From NCBI GenBank assembly GCA_052033915.1, contig JBPOJF010000015.1, positions 25,417 through 89,416 on the forward strand: a stretch of 64,000 nt of DNA. Reading direction: 5' to 3'. The stretch is from CALMZY01 sp052033915. Its GTDB lineage: Bacteria; Verrucomicrobiota; Kiritimatiellia; CAIQIC01; JAGNIJ01. Made by a program: the position numbers and the translations under genes. Positions 1 through 8,336 of the stretch are shown here, piece by piece; the stretch's first letter is position 1, and each line of letters starts with the position of its first letter. A model generated the notes under the pieces. It was not told where the DNA came from, ran no database searches, and saw only the letters and a list, made by a program, of their open reading frames with translations.

Positions 1-1299
1 GTGGTGCTCCAGACGGCCGAGCGGCCGGCGGATGTGATCGTGAGCGGGTCCGGATGCCGCCGGGAGGTATCGCTGGCCCCGTACGACGTGGCCGTCGTTC
101 CGATCCGCAGGCCGGCTTGGTGGCCGCGGTTCCAGGAGTATGACGTCATCCAGATCCGGGCGCGGCCGGTTCCACACATCGAATACATTCCGTGCTACGC
201 GCAGGCGGCGCTCACGATTTCCGAAGCCGCCATGCTCGCTTTTCAGAAAGGATACGCGGACAAGGCCCTCGCGTTCCTGAAGGAGAAGAACGCCTGCCGG
301 GCGCCGGACACCGCCTGGCTGGCCTTCGCGTGCGCGGTGGAAACGGGCGACTGGAGTCTCGCCGCCGAACTTCAGCCGCAGGCGCGCGGGATGCTGGAGC
401 GCCTGACGGCGGCGGGCGCAATCAAGCCGGCGGAATGCCTGATCAACGGCTGCTCCGGCACCGCCATCCAGGAGCATTGCCGCATCCGGATGCCGTTTTT
501 CAAGGAGGATGTCATCAGGCACTCCGCATCCGCGATCTCGTCCATCCAGGTGGAACTGAAGAAGGACAAAGACCGGCCCAATGGGTTTGAATACGTGTGG
601 CGTTTGCCGGTGCGGCTGGCCCCGGGCTTGTATGAACTCCGGTTCAACCTGCTGGTGCCCCGCCTCGTAAAGGACAAGAATCCCTGGAAGATTCAACTCT
701 CGGACAGCATCAATCCGGCGAATCAGGAACTTGTGGCGGACGCCCTGGTCCCGCTAACCGTGACGCGCAAGGTGGATGTTCGGGAGGAAACCGATTTTTC
801 GCTTACGCTTCAGTCCATGGAGTGGGGCGGTGCCTTGGAGCTTTCGGAGATCGAACTGCGTTGGGCCGGCGACGGATTGCTGGGTTCCGAGCGGAATGTC
901 CTGGCCGCCGCCATGGAAAAACAGGCGGCGTATACGAATGCCGACGCGGCAGCCGAAGCGTCGGCCGGCACGATCTTCTATCCGTGGCTGAAGCTGACGG
1001 ACGTCGGCCCGGATTCCTCCTCCGGCGGTCGCCGCTGCGTCTTCAAAGCGCTGCGCGACGGCGTGCCGCCGTTGATGATCAAGGCCTGGAGCAACGGGAA
1101 GGCGAAACGTCGTCCCTACTTCTCCGCCGTTCTGAATCCATCGTCCACGCGGCGGGGTCAGCGGCTGGAGGTTGTTGTTCCTCCGCCGGCCGGGGAGACA
1201 ACGGCCGGAATGTGGATTCGCGTTGATGCCGACGTTCGTTGGTCGCCGGGTGCGTTGCGGATCGAGGGCTCGGACGCGCAGTTGCTGAAGATCGATTAG
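1..1299 (+). CDS. Unknown protein, C-terminal part (5' end outside window)
   Basis: The reading frame is open from the first base to a TAG at 1297-1299, so the true start is probably upstream; the GTG at base 1 cannot be shown to be the start. The visible 432 residues have no membrane segment or motif that I recognise. They hold a helical, TPR-like stretch at about residues 70-140 (alternating Ala/Leu, CRAPDTAWLAFACAVETGDW), followed by beta-rich segments that could be carbohydrate- or protein-binding sandwich folds. It converges with the deacetylase gene downstream. The location at the edge of a polysaccharide locus suggests, but does not prove, a role in surface glycans. No function is assigned. 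Confidence 0.6.
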   Translation: MVLQTAERPADVIVSGSGCRREVSLAPYDVAVVPIRRPAWWPRFQEYDVIQIRARPVPHIEYIPCYAQAALTISEAAMLAFQKGYADKALAFLKEKNACRAPDTAWLAFACAVETGDWSLAAELQPQARGMLERLTAAGAIKPAECLINGCSGTAIQEHCRIRMPFFKEDVIRHSASAISSIQVELKKDKDRPNGFEYVWRLPVRLAPGLYELRFNLLVPRLVKDKNPWKIQLSDSINPANQELVADALVPLTVTRKVDVREETDFSLTLQSMEWGGALELSEIELRWAGDGLLGSERNVLAAAMEKQAAYTNADAAAEASAGTIFYPWLKLTDVGPDSSSGGRRCVFKALRDGVPPLMIKAWSNGKAKRRPYFSAVLNPSSTRRGQRLEVVVPPPAGETTAGMWIRVDADVRWSPGALRIEGSDAQLLKID

Positions 1300-1307
1300 G
1301 ATAGAGA

Positions 1308-1366
1308 TGTAGCGTCGCCCGTCCTCGGGCGAGTTTGGAAGTCCGCTGAGGACAGCGGACGCTACA
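1308..1366. repeat. Paired hairpin repeat between convergent genes
   Basis: Two imperfect hairpins face each other between converging stop codons. The left one runs 1308-1332 (stem GCCCG/CGGGC around TCCT). The right one is 1341-1360 (stem GTCCGCT/AGCGGAC around GAGGAC). The outer ends are also mutually complementary (TGTAGCGTC at 1308, GACGCTACA at 1358), so the whole unit can form a long cruciform. The layout fits a REP-like intergenic element that may also serve as a bidirectional terminator; there is no clear T-tract. Confidence 0.6.
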
Positions 1367-1369
1367 CTG

Positions 1370-2419
1370 TTACAGCGACGTCTGGAATAGCCTCAGCACG
1401 CGAAAATCATCCCAGAGTTCCAAGGTCGGCGCGCCGGTTGGCATCGGTACAGGTCGCGGCCACGTCAGGGTGACCGGCTGATCGGCAATCCGTACGCGCT
1501 CAAGCCAGCCGTCGTCGGAACTCTGTGTCCGGCCCGGCCAGACCAGCCGCGGATAGACCCTCATCGAATGGCCTTCCTTCCACACGCGTACCTCCACGGT
1601 CGCGGGATTCGTGGAGACCGATTCGGTATGGTAGCGATGCGTTCCGCCGATGACGGAAACGCGCGGCAGTTCCATGAGTTTGAGGCCGGGCCCGGTCTCT
1701 GCGATGCCGTCCTCGCACGTCACCGCCGTCGTGAATCCCGCGCGCGCCGCGTCCGCCGGCGTTTTTGAGTGATACTGGCCGAACGGATAACAGAAGCCGG
1801 CGGGTTTCAGGCCGCCGATCTTGCGGAGGTCGTCGAAGCAGGCGCGGACTTCGGGGTAGGCATCCTCCTGCGCCCGCAGATTCGCATGGTGGCGCGTGTG
1901 CCCGCCGAACGCCACCGTCCCGCGCTTCTGCATGGCGCGGATTTCCTTCCAGGAAAGAATCGGCGCACCCTCGTACTGGCGGCGCGTTTCGGGCGTCTCG
2001 CTGATCTGCCCGGTGATGAGATAGCACACCCCGCGGAAGCCGTATTTTTCAAGGAGCGGTTCAGCCTGTTCGAGGCAGTTCAGATACCCGTCGTCGAAGG
2101 TGATGATGATCGGTTTGGAGGGGAGGGGCTTGCCCCAGCGCCGGTTTGCAACGAGGTCGGAGGGAAGAATGCTCCGGTAGCCTTGCTCCTTGAGGCTTTG
2201 CAGGTGGCTCTCGAAATCGGCCGCGGTGACCCACCATACGGAGTCGTGTCCGTTGTCGATCTTGTGATACATCAAAATCGGTACTGGGCGGGCTTTCCGG
2301 GTCTGGAAACTCCAGAAAATGGCCCCAATTGCGATGGCCGCAAGCAGCACGGCCAGTCTGATCAGCAACCGGCGTTTGCGGGAGGGCTTTGCCGGACGAT
2401 TGTTCTTTGGAGGTTCCAC
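1370..2419 (-). CDS. Polysaccharide deacetylase family protein, membrane-anchored
   Basis: This 349-residue protein has a basic N-terminus and one hydrophobic segment at about residues 18-40, which suggests a signal anchor and a periplasmic or extracellular catalytic domain. A NodB-type domain follows: LMYHKI near residue 50, then the metal-site motif TFDDGY near residue 110, and the paired-histidine motif as GGHTRHHA near residue 175. The family removes acetyl groups from N- or O-acetylated glycans. The C-terminal third (residues 270-349) is not part of the NodB core and looks beta-rich. It is divergent from the beta-barrel gene at 2492 and borders the large glycan locus, so it may trim the exported polymer; the substrate cannot be told. 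Confidence 0.85.
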   Translation of the reverse strand: MEPPKNNRPAKPSRKRRLLIRLAVLLAAIAIGAIFWSFQTRKARPVPILMYHKIDNGHDSVWWVTAADFESHLQSLKEQGYRSILPSDLVANRRWGKPLPSKPIIITFDDGYLNCLEQAEPLLEKYGFRGVCYLITGQISETPETRRQYEGAPILSWKEIRAMQKRGTVAFGGHTRHHANLRAQEDAYPEVRACFDDLRKIGGLKPAGFCYPFGQYHSKTPADAARAGFTTAVTCEDGIAETGPGLKLMELPRVSVIGGTHRYHTESVSTNPATVEVRVWKEGHSMRVYPRLVWPGRTQSSDDGWLERVRIADQPVTLTWPRPVPMPTGAPTLELWDDFRVLRLFQTSL

Positions 2420-2437
2420 TCTAAAACCCTTACCACG

Positions 2438-2465
2438 AATTACTTGTCTTGCAACGGGAAAACAA
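2438..2465 (-). promoter_or_regulatory. Possible sigma-70-like promoter for the deacetylase gene
   Basis: Read on the minus strand there is TTGTTT (2465-2460), a 16-base gap and TAATTC (2443-2438), ending 19 bases before the ATG at 2419. It lies in the short divergent region between this gene and the beta-barrel gene. Predicted from sequence only. Confidence 0.35.
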
Positions 2466-2491
2466 GTACACGTCCGGCAGGAGGGTTATTT

Positions 2492-3271
2492 ATGAACGGA
2501 TGTAAAGGTGTGATTCTGATCTGTTTGGTTGTGGCTGTGTTTCCGTTGGCGGGCTGGGCTCAAGAGCCTGCCGCGCTTCCCGAGCCGGTTGAACAGGCGG
2601 AGATTGCTTCATCGCTTCCCGAGCCGGTTGAACAGGCGGAAATCGCTCCATCGCTTCTCGAACCGGAAGCAGAGTCCGCTCCCGGCCCCTGGATGATCGG
2701 CACGCGCATTACTCGATTCGAGCTGCAGGATGATTCCCGCGGCACCCGTTTCAACAATTCGTTCATGGGCAGCGTGACCGAGATCAAGGACGAGCAGGAC
2801 GATATGCCGAACAAGCTGTTCGTGCAGTACCAGATGGTCGGTTCCCCCTTCTGGATCGGGGTGAGCTACGACCATTTGAAAGCCGAGACGTGGGACGGGA
2901 GCGGGTCGGATGGCTCAGTGGAAATTGACGGGTTCATTCCGTACGTGCAGGCCCGCTGGGAGAACGAGACGCGCGCGGTGCCCTATGCAGAGCTTGGGCT
3001 GGCCTTCTACCAGACCGGCTTCAACGAGTCGGAAGGCTGGTCCGATGGCGGCCGCAGGACCGTTGATCTGGACGGCAATGTGATGGGCATGGAAATCGCC
3101 GGGGGCGTTTCCATCAACGTTTATAAAGGTTTGTCCGTCGATCTCTACGTTCGTTATATGGATGTCGAAGACATCACGGGCAGCTACTCCATTGACGGTC
3201 GCCGGGAGGGCGACGTGATTTTCACGATGAGCCATACCGCGTACGGCCTTGGCCTGGAGTATCGATTCTAG
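2492..3271 (+). CDS. Outer-membrane beta-barrel protein with N-terminal peptide repeat
   Basis: The 259-residue protein starts at the ATG at 2492, preceded by GGAGGG about seven bases upstream; the longer open frame upstream is antisense to the deacetylase gene. Residues 1-23 form a signal peptide ending AGWA. Residues 29-60 contain two copies of a 13-residue Pro/Glu repeat (LPEPVEQAEIA plus SS or PS), probably a flexible spacer. The rest shows alternating aromatic beta strands (WIGVSYDHL, PYVQARWENE, LSVDLYVRYMD) and ends in Phe (GLEYRF), a hallmark of outer-membrane barrels recognised by BamA. It resembles small OmpA/OmpW-like porin-type barrels. Its role is unknown; the position suggests an envelope component. 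Confidence 0.75.
   Translation: MNGCKGVILICLVVAVFPLAGWAQEPAALPEPVEQAEIASSLPEPVEQAEIAPSLLEPEAESAPGPWMIGTRITRFELQDDSRGTRFNNSFMGSVTEIKDEQDDMPNKLFVQYQMVGSPFWIGVSYDHLKAETWDGSGSDGSVEIDGFIPYVQARWENETRAVPYAELGLAFYQTGFNESEGWSDGGRRTVDLDGNVMGMEIAGGVSINVYKGLSVDLYVRYMDVEDITGSYSIDGRREGDVIFTMSHTAYGLGLEYRF
2576..2653 (+). repeat. Two tandem 39-bp units in the beta-barrel gene
   Basis: Units at 2576-2614 and 2615-2653 are nearly identical and encode LPEPVEQAEIA with two further residues; a partial third unit (LLEPEAES) follows. Being a multiple of three, gain or loss of units would keep the reading frame. Confidence 0.85.
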
Positions 3272-3534
3272 GAATGGGCTGTCGCCGGTCGCATTGTTGT
3301 GAACTCATTCGACCCGACCCATTTCAACCAGTCGACGTGTCCACGATCAGAAACGAGACGCCCCCTCATCTCGGCGATCTGGTCGCTCCGCGGCTGAAAC
3401 GCCGGTTGAAGCAATGCGGGATTTTGCGATGGGCCAAGCGCCGGTGCGCCCGCGCGCGATGAGAATGGGATATCCGTCGGCGGCTCTTGAGCCCTTGTGG
3501 ACTCTCTGATACACACGTTCGCGCGGTAATCATC

Positions 3535-4485
3535 ATGATCCGAGACTACATCGACATCGCGCGCCCGTCGCACTGGGTGAAGAATGTGTTCATTGTTCCG
3601 GGCACGGTGCTGGCCGTGTATTTCCAGCCGGATGTCCTGACCCCGGCGCTGGCCCGGCAATTCATGATCGGCCTGGCGGCCGCGTGCCTGATCGCGTCCA
3701 GCAATTACGTGCTGAACGAAATCCTCGATGCGCCGTTCGACCTCTTCCATCCGGAAAAGAAGCTGCGACCGGTTCCGTCCGGCCGGGTCAGCATGGCTGC
3801 AGCCTATGCGGAATGGCTCCTGCTCGCCGCGGCCGGCTTCGCAGTCGCAGCGGCCGTCAACCTGCCGTTCCTGCTGTCCGCCGTCGCCCTGTGGGTCATG
3901 GGCATCGTGTACAACGTCCCCCCGCTGCGGACCAAGGACCGCCCGTATCTCGACGTGCTGTCCGAATCGGTCAACAACCCGATCCGCATGGCGATGGGGT
4001 GGCACGTGGCCGGCCTGCTGACGCCGCCGACGGCGTCCGTGCTCGGGGCCTACTGGATGTTCGGCGCGTTCCTGATGGCCGCGAAGCGGTTTGCGGAATA
4101 CCGGCACATTGCCGATCCGGTGCGGGCGGGCCAATACCGGAAGTCGTTCGCGTACTACACGGAGACCCGCCTGGTCGTCAGCATCATCAACTACATCACG
4201 CTCTTCGGCATGTTCTCCGGCGTCTTCATCTCGCGCTATCGCATGGAGCTTCTTCTGGCCGCCCCGCTCGTCGCTCTGGCGATGGGGCGCTACATGCGCA
4301 TGGCCTACGCCAATGACAGCCTCGTCCAGAACCCCGAGCGCCTCTACCGCGACCGCCGCCTGTTCTGGCTCGTCACGGCAGCCTTCCTGGCCTGCGCCGT
4401 GCTGATGTTTGTGGATGTGCCGGAACTCCGCACTTTCTTCCTTCCGCGCTACACGCCGGCGGCGCTGGAGCCCTTGGCGCCATGA
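3535..4485 (+). CDS. UbiA-family prenyltransferase, decaprenyl-phosphate phosphoribosyltransferase-like
   Basis: The 316-residue multi-membrane protein starts at the ATG at 3535 (MIRDYIDIARPSHW); an in-frame TTG at 3487 is less likely. The first Asp-rich site is N61-E-I-L-D65-x3-D69 followed by HPEKKLRPVPSG, and the second includes DVLSESVNNP. This combination, especially HPxKKxRP, is typical of the UbiA branch that transfers phosphoribose from PRPP to polyprenyl phosphate, giving the lipid precursor of arabinofuranose or ribose donors (mycobacterial UbiA, Rv3806c). The next gene, a GT-C-like protein, overlaps its stop by four bases. No DprE1/DprE2 oxidoreductase pair is visible in the window. 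A different polyprenyl acceptor or donor remains possible. Confidence 0.75.
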   Translation: MIRDYIDIARPSHWVKNVFIVPGTVLAVYFQPDVLTPALARQFMIGLAAACLIASSNYVLNEILDAPFDLFHPEKKLRPVPSGRVSMAAAYAEWLLLAAAGFAVAAAVNLPFLLSAVALWVMGIVYNVPPLRTKDRPYLDVLSESVNNPIRMAMGWHVAGLLTPPTASVLGAYWMFGAFLMAAKRFAEYRHIADPVRAGQYRKSFAYYTETRLVVSIINYITLFGMFSGVFISRYRMELLLAAPLVALAMGRYMRMAYANDSLVQNPERLYRDRRLFWLVTAAFLACAVLMFVDVPELRTFFLPRYTPAALEPLAP

Positions 4486-6320
4486 CCGGGTCCGCAGATG
4501 CCCCGAAGCTGTCGCGCCGGATGCGGCTGGGTTTCGCGTTGGCCGCAGCGGCCTGCTCGCTCGTCGTCAATCAGTACGTCTACTTCGACACGCCGGTCAC
4601 GACCGACGAAAACAGCTACGTGTTCCAGGCGCGCAACTTTATCGACGGGCAAATCGCCCGGCCCTGTCCGCCCATCCCGCCCGTGTTCGCCCAGGACATG
4701 GTCATCATGGATGAGCAGGCGGGCTGGCTGTCCCGCTATCCGCCGGCCCATTCGCTGTGGCTGGTTCCCGGCGTGTACATCGATCAGCCGCGGCTCATGG
4801 TTGCCCTCGCGGCTGCGCTGGTTGTGTGGTTCATCACGGGTACGGTTCTGAGCCTGGGCGGCTCCGCTCTCGCCGCCGGGCTGGTCGTGCTCCTCTCGCC
4901 GTTCTTCCAGTTCATCTATGGCACGCGCTTGAGCCACACCAGTGGCCTGATGGCTGTTGCGATGATGTGGTGGGCCTATGTGCGCTGGCAGACCGGCGGC
5001 CGGATCGGCTTTGCCGCCGTGGCCGGACTGGCCTGGTCGTTCCTGTTCCTGAACCGGACATACACGGGCGCGCTGATCGCCTTGCCGCTGGGCGTGGACA
5101 CAGCGGTGCGGCTGCTGCTGAACCGGCGGTGCGGATCGCAGTGGGTCGGCACGATTCTCTTCGGACTCTTCGCGCTCGTCGGAGTCGGCGGGTACCTGCT
5201 CTATAACAAGCTCGCGCTCGGCGATCCGTTTAGTTCAACCTATCTATATTACCAGGATTCCTGGAAGCTCGGCTTCAACGACGATCATCGGTTCGCGGAC
5301 GGCCTGCGGATCACCTGGGAGAACCTCCTGCTCCTGGACCGATGGCTGTGGGGCATCCCCGGATCGCTTCTCGCGGTGCTTGCCGCCCTTGCCATCGGGT
5401 GGTCGCCGGCGTGGACTCCTGTTTGTGCGGCCTGCATCCTGGCGGTCATCGGCGGCTACGCCGCGTTCAACTATCCCGGGTTCAATTCGTGCGGGCCGTA
5501 TTACTACTTTGAAGCGCTGCCCTTCGTCTTCACGCCGGTGGGCCTCGCGGTCGCGCGGATCCGGCGTTGGCGCATCGGCTGCGGACTGCTTATCGTTCTG
5601 TCGCTCGTGCTGGCGGCCGGCAGTCTCGCGTTCATGAAGCACGAGGCAAAGCGAACCCGCAAGGCGCGGGCGCCGGATGTTCTCGCGCAGACCGCGCTGG
5701 CCAACGCGCCGTCCAATGTTCTGGTATTCGTGGGTGCTTTTCACGAGGTCGTTGGCCGCAATCTCCTCCTGAACGAGCGGGGGCTTCAGAGTCACCCGCT
5801 GGTCGTGCAGAACTGGGGGAAGAGGAACTCGCTTGTCGCCCGCACATTTCCGGATCGCGCGTGCTACCAGTTGCGGCCGGGGCAGGCGCGGGTCGAGCCG
5901 TACCTCCTCGAACCTTCCGTTCTCGTCTACACCGTCTCCGCCGACGAATGCGAATCGGAAACCGGCTCGCGGGCGCCCGACGGTGCGGCGTTGAGCGCGG
6001 GCGCCGGGGACAAGGAGGGGTACCTGGCCCGGGGCAAGTCTCTGCAGGTGGTGGCGGGCCGCTATCGGATCGTGTGGCAGGTGTGTTACAACGGCGTCAG
6101 ATCCAAGGAGCCTTCCCGCCTGGAGGTGGCGTCGTCCGATGGCCGCGTCCTTTTCGACCGATCGCTGTCCGGCCGCTCCGGCGATGACGCCGTGGAGTTC
6201 TGCTTCGATGTTTCCGGATATGACCGCGTGGAGCCGCGTATCCATTTCGGCGGCAGCGGCCGCATCGAGTTCGAAGGATTCCGGCTGGAGGATGTGACGC
6301 TGTCCGACGGTCGGCCGTAG
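4482..6320 (+). CDS. Multi-membrane GT-C-like glycosyltransferase
   Basis: The 612-residue protein starts at an ATG overlapping the ubiA-like stop (ATGA), so the two are translationally coupled. Many hydrophobic segments cover residues 15-390. An acidic pair, D42-E43 (TTDEN), lies just after the first segment, where GT-C enzymes of the PMT/ArnT type carry their catalytic acid, and YPPAHSLWL follows. The C-terminal 200 residues are soluble and beta-rich. Such enzymes move sugars from polyprenyl-phosphate donors to acceptors on the outer face of the inner membrane. Coupling to the prenyltransferase suggests that it uses the lipid-linked sugar made from that gene's product; this is an inference from context. 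Confidence 0.65.
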   Translation: MTGSADAPKLSRRMRLGFALAAAACSLVVNQYVYFDTPVTTDENSYVFQARNFIDGQIARPCPPIPPVFAQDMVIMDEQAGWLSRYPPAHSLWLVPGVYIDQPRLMVALAAALVVWFITGTVLSLGGSALAAGLVVLLSPFFQFIYGTRLSHTSGLMAVAMMWWAYVRWQTGGRIGFAAVAGLAWSFLFLNRTYTGALIALPLGVDTAVRLLLNRRCGSQWVGTILFGLFALVGVGGYLLYNKLALGDPFSSTYLYYQDSWKLGFNDDHRFADGLRITWENLLLLDRWLWGIPGSLLAVLAALAIGWSPAWTPVCAACILAVIGGYAAFNYPGFNSCGPYYYFEALPFVFTPVGLAVARIRRWRIGCGLLIVLSLVLAAGSLAFMKHEAKRTRKARAPDVLAQTALANAPSNVLVFVGAFHEVVGRNLLLNERGLQSHPLVVQNWGKRNSLVARTFPDRACYQLRPGQARVEPYLLEPSVLVYTVSADECESETGSRAPDGAALSAGAGDKEGYLARGKSLQVVAGRYRIVWQVCYNGVRSKEPSRLEVASSDGRVLFDRSLSGRSGDDAVEFCFDVSGYDRVEPRIHFGGSGRIEFEGFRLEDVTLSDGRP

Positions 6321-6364
6321 TCGCGTACAAGCGCGTCTGCCTTCCGGACCTCCGTACCCGCGTG

Positions 6365-6393
6365 TTGACTCGGGGAAATCCAACCGCTATAGA
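6365..6393 (+). promoter_or_regulatory. Predicted sigma-70-like promoter
   Basis: TTGACT (6365-6370) and TATAGA (6388-6393) are separated by exactly 17 bases, 26 bases before the ATG at 6419. This is the best promoter match that I found in the locus. Confidence 0.6.
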
Positions 6394-6418
6394 CAGGCCA
6401 ATCGAAAGGGAATTGATC

Positions 6419-7618
6419 ATGTCGGAAAACTCGCCTGCACCGTCCCGCGCGGAATCCTCCGCCTTCCGTCGCGCGCTGGACACCTTGATTCCGGCCCTGC
6501 TGCTGTTCGCGTTTCTCGGCTTGATCCTGATCCAGGAAGGCGCCTTTTCCGGCCGGCAATACCAGAAACCCGGCGATGGCGACTGCGACTATTATATCGA
6601 GCAGGCGCTCCAGCCGGGCTCCGTCCATGTCAATCCGTTCGTGTTCCGCATTCTGACCCCAATGCTCGTGCGGATCCTGAAGGTCAACTCCAATCAGCTT
6701 CTCGAGTGGGATGCCGCATGGTACTTGTTCACCTTTCTCCTCGTTTACGGAAGCGGCCTGCTCTTCTTCCGCTTCTGCCGCCGTGTCCTGAATCTGTCGG
6801 TCTCCTCCTCGTGCCTTGCCGCGCTCCTGCTGCTGGCCAACTGGGTCTATGCGCGGTTCCAGATGGAGATTCCGTTTTTTCCGGACCCGCTCAACAACTT
6901 CCTGTGGATGCTCGCGTTCACCCTCCTGTTTACGGAGCGCTGGGGCTGGTTCCATGTCACGATCGCCGTGGGGATGCTCAACAAGGAAGTCATCCTTTTC
7001 CTTGCCCCGCTGTGCCCGCTCTTCGTTTATCTCAAGACCGGAAAACTCCTGTCTCGGCCGGTCCTGCGCCACGCCGCGCTGGCCGCCGGCATCTGCGGCA
7101 CGTACTGGGCGTACCGCTACGGGGTGGGGCGCTGGATTGGCATGCAGGAATACCGCCTGCTGAGCACCAATGACTGGGGCGTCCATTCATCCCTGCTCAT
7201 CGGCGTGAACCTTCAGAAGAGCCTGTGGCACCTGTTCAACACCTTCGGCTTCCTCTGGATCACGTTCATCCTGATGCTTCGCGAACTGTACACGGCCGGC
7301 GGCTGGCGCAACCGCTACCTCATCACCAGCCTCATTGTGTTCGGCATCTGCTTCTTCAGCCGTCTCTTCTCCACCGACGTCTCGCGCATCTACGTCATGA
7401 TGGCGCCGCTCGTCGTGGGCCTGTCCGCCATCTACCTGGACGCGATTTTCGCCGAGCGGAGATTCCCGGCGCTGGTCCTGCTGTTCTTCGTGGTGCTCGC
7501 CGGAAACCAGGGCTGGATCGAAGGCCGCGCCTCGCTGTGCGTGCTCAACGCCGCCGCCCTCTTCTACATCGTGCTGCACGCCAACCGCCCGTTTCCGCCC
7601 GACCGCGTGCCGGCGTAA
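6419..7618 (+). CDS. Multi-membrane protein, GT-C-like, unknown
   Basis: The 399-residue protein starts at the ATG at 6419, with GAAAGGG eight bases upstream and a good promoter before that. It has about nine or ten hydrophobic segments. After the first segment comes an acidic loop with D53-G-D-C-D-Y-Y, which resembles the position of catalytic acids in GT-C proteins. FRILTPML and FPDPLNNFLW follow in loops. The C-terminal half is purely transmembrane. There is no soluble domain. A glycan-polymerase or glycosyltransferase role fits the setting, but the family is not identified. It ends before a palindromic repeat pair and the regulator gene. Confidence 0.6.
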   Translation: MSENSPAPSRAESSAFRRALDTLIPALLLFAFLGLILIQEGAFSGRQYQKPGDGDCDYYIEQALQPGSVHVNPFVFRILTPMLVRILKVNSNQLLEWDAAWYLFTFLLVYGSGLLFFRFCRRVLNLSVSSSCLAALLLLANWVYARFQMEIPFFPDPLNNFLWMLAFTLLFTERWGWFHVTIAVGMLNKEVILFLAPLCPLFVYLKTGKLLSRPVLRHAALAAGICGTYWAYRYGVGRWIGMQEYRLLSTNDWGVHSSLLIGVNLQKSLWHLFNTFGFLWITFILMLRELYTAGGWRNRYLITSLIVFGICFFSRLFSTDVSRIYVMMAPLVVGLSAIYLDAIFAERRFPALVLLFFVVLAGNQGWIEGRASLCVLNAAALFYIVLHANRPFPPDRVPA

Positions 7619-7637
7619 CGCCGTCGCCCGGAACGGG

Positions 7638-7685
7638 TTCCAAGGATTGGAAGAACGCGCCGAAAAACTTCCCACGTTTGGGAAA
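7638..7685. repeat. Palindromic intergenic element (TTCCAAGGATTGGAA type), copy 1
   Basis: TTCCAAGGATTGGAA (7638-7652) is followed by a second palindrome, TTCCCACGTTTGGGAAA (7669-7685). Related pairs occur at 39729-39775 and 46759-46804. The element could act as a weak terminator for the gene ending at 7618 or be a dispersed REP-like repeat. Confidence 0.65.
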
Positions 7686-7711
7686 CGACGTACCCCCGCG
7701 CCTTTTGAGTA

Positions 7712-7740
7712 TTGACGGCGGGGGCCGGTCGCGATACATC
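7712..7740 (+). promoter_or_regulatory. Predicted promoter of the GbsR-type regulator
   Basis: TTGACG (7712-7717) and TACATC (7735-7740) have a 17-base spacer, 19 bases before the proposed TTG start at 7760. The short leader leaves little room for a strong ribosome-binding site, so this regulator may be poorly translated. Confidence 0.5.
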
Positions 7741-7759
7741 TTTTACAGATTTATAAAAG

Positions 7760-8266
7760 TTGAAAACGACATCCCATAGGACGGCGGACGAGGTGCGGCT
7801 CCGGCTGGCGAAGGTGGGCGGAGGGCTTTCGCAGGAACTGGGGTTCGGACGGCTTGGCGGACAGATACTGATGTTCCTGTATCTGTGGGACGGCGACTGC
7901 GCGCTGGATCAACTGTGCGCGGATCTGCGTCTGAGCAAGGCCGCCGTCAGCATTGCGGTGCGCCAGTTGGAAACCCTGGGCCTGGTCCGGCGGACGTGGA
8001 AGCCGGGCGACCGCAAGAGCTACTACCGTTCCGCCGACAACATCGGCACCGCGCTGCGTCGCGGTCTCCTGAACCTTATTCAGCGCCGGATGGAATTGAT
8101 CGGGCGGGAACTGGACGAGGCGGGGAAGGTGCTGAACGCCTCCGGCCGGGGCGCGGAGGGGGACATCGAATTTCTGAAGGCGCGCGTCAAGCGCGCCAGT
8201 GTGCTTCGGAACCGGGCGGAGAAGGTGCTGGGCAGCCCTCTGCTTGGACTGCTGACCCGTTCATGA
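7760..8266 (+). CDS. GbsR/MarR-type winged-helix transcriptional regulator
   Basis: The 168-residue protein, read from a TTG start, has a winged-helix domain at about residues 25-95. LDQLCADLRLSKAAVSIAVR forms the helix-turn-helix, and LVRRTWKPGDRKSYYRS forms the wing, a pattern typical of the GbsR subfamily of MarR proteins. A C-terminal helical part would provide dimerisation. It sits directly upstream of the Wzm/Wzt exporter genes and may control them, but no operator is evident. The TTG start is uncertain because no ATG lies nearby; a GTG some 33 bases further on is possible. Confidence 0.8.
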   Translation: MKTTSHRTADEVRLRLAKVGGGLSQELGFGRLGGQILMFLYLWDGDCALDQLCADLRLSKAAVSIAVRQLETLGLVRRTWKPGDRKSYYRSADNIGTALRRGLLNLIQRRMELIGRELDEAGKVLNASGRGAEGDIEFLKARVKRASVLRNRAEKVLGSPLLGLLTRS

Positions 8267-8336
8267 GCCGGACATCCATCGGGCAGGGCGCGGTCAACTC
8301 TCTGGCGGGAATTGACGGGGACGAAGTCTGTTCGCG

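Noticed and set aside
1769..2491. 240 codons of open frame upstream of the beta-barrel gene
   Set aside because: This part is antisense to the deacetylase gene, and a signal peptide with a ribosome-binding site begins at 2492.
3272..3534. tRNA or small RNA before the prenyltransferase gene
   Set aside because: I could not fold a cloverleaf, and no promoter-terminator pair frames the 263-base gap.
3535..4485. Proof of an arabinogalactan pathway
   Set aside because: Only the first step is represented; no DprE1/DprE2 or arabinofuranosyltransferases are seen, so only a phosphoribosyl-polyprenyl step is proposed.
5244..6383. 379-codon minus-strand frame
   Set aside because: It is antisense to the GT-C-like gene at 4482, with the Arg/His-rich composition typical of high-GC shadow frames.
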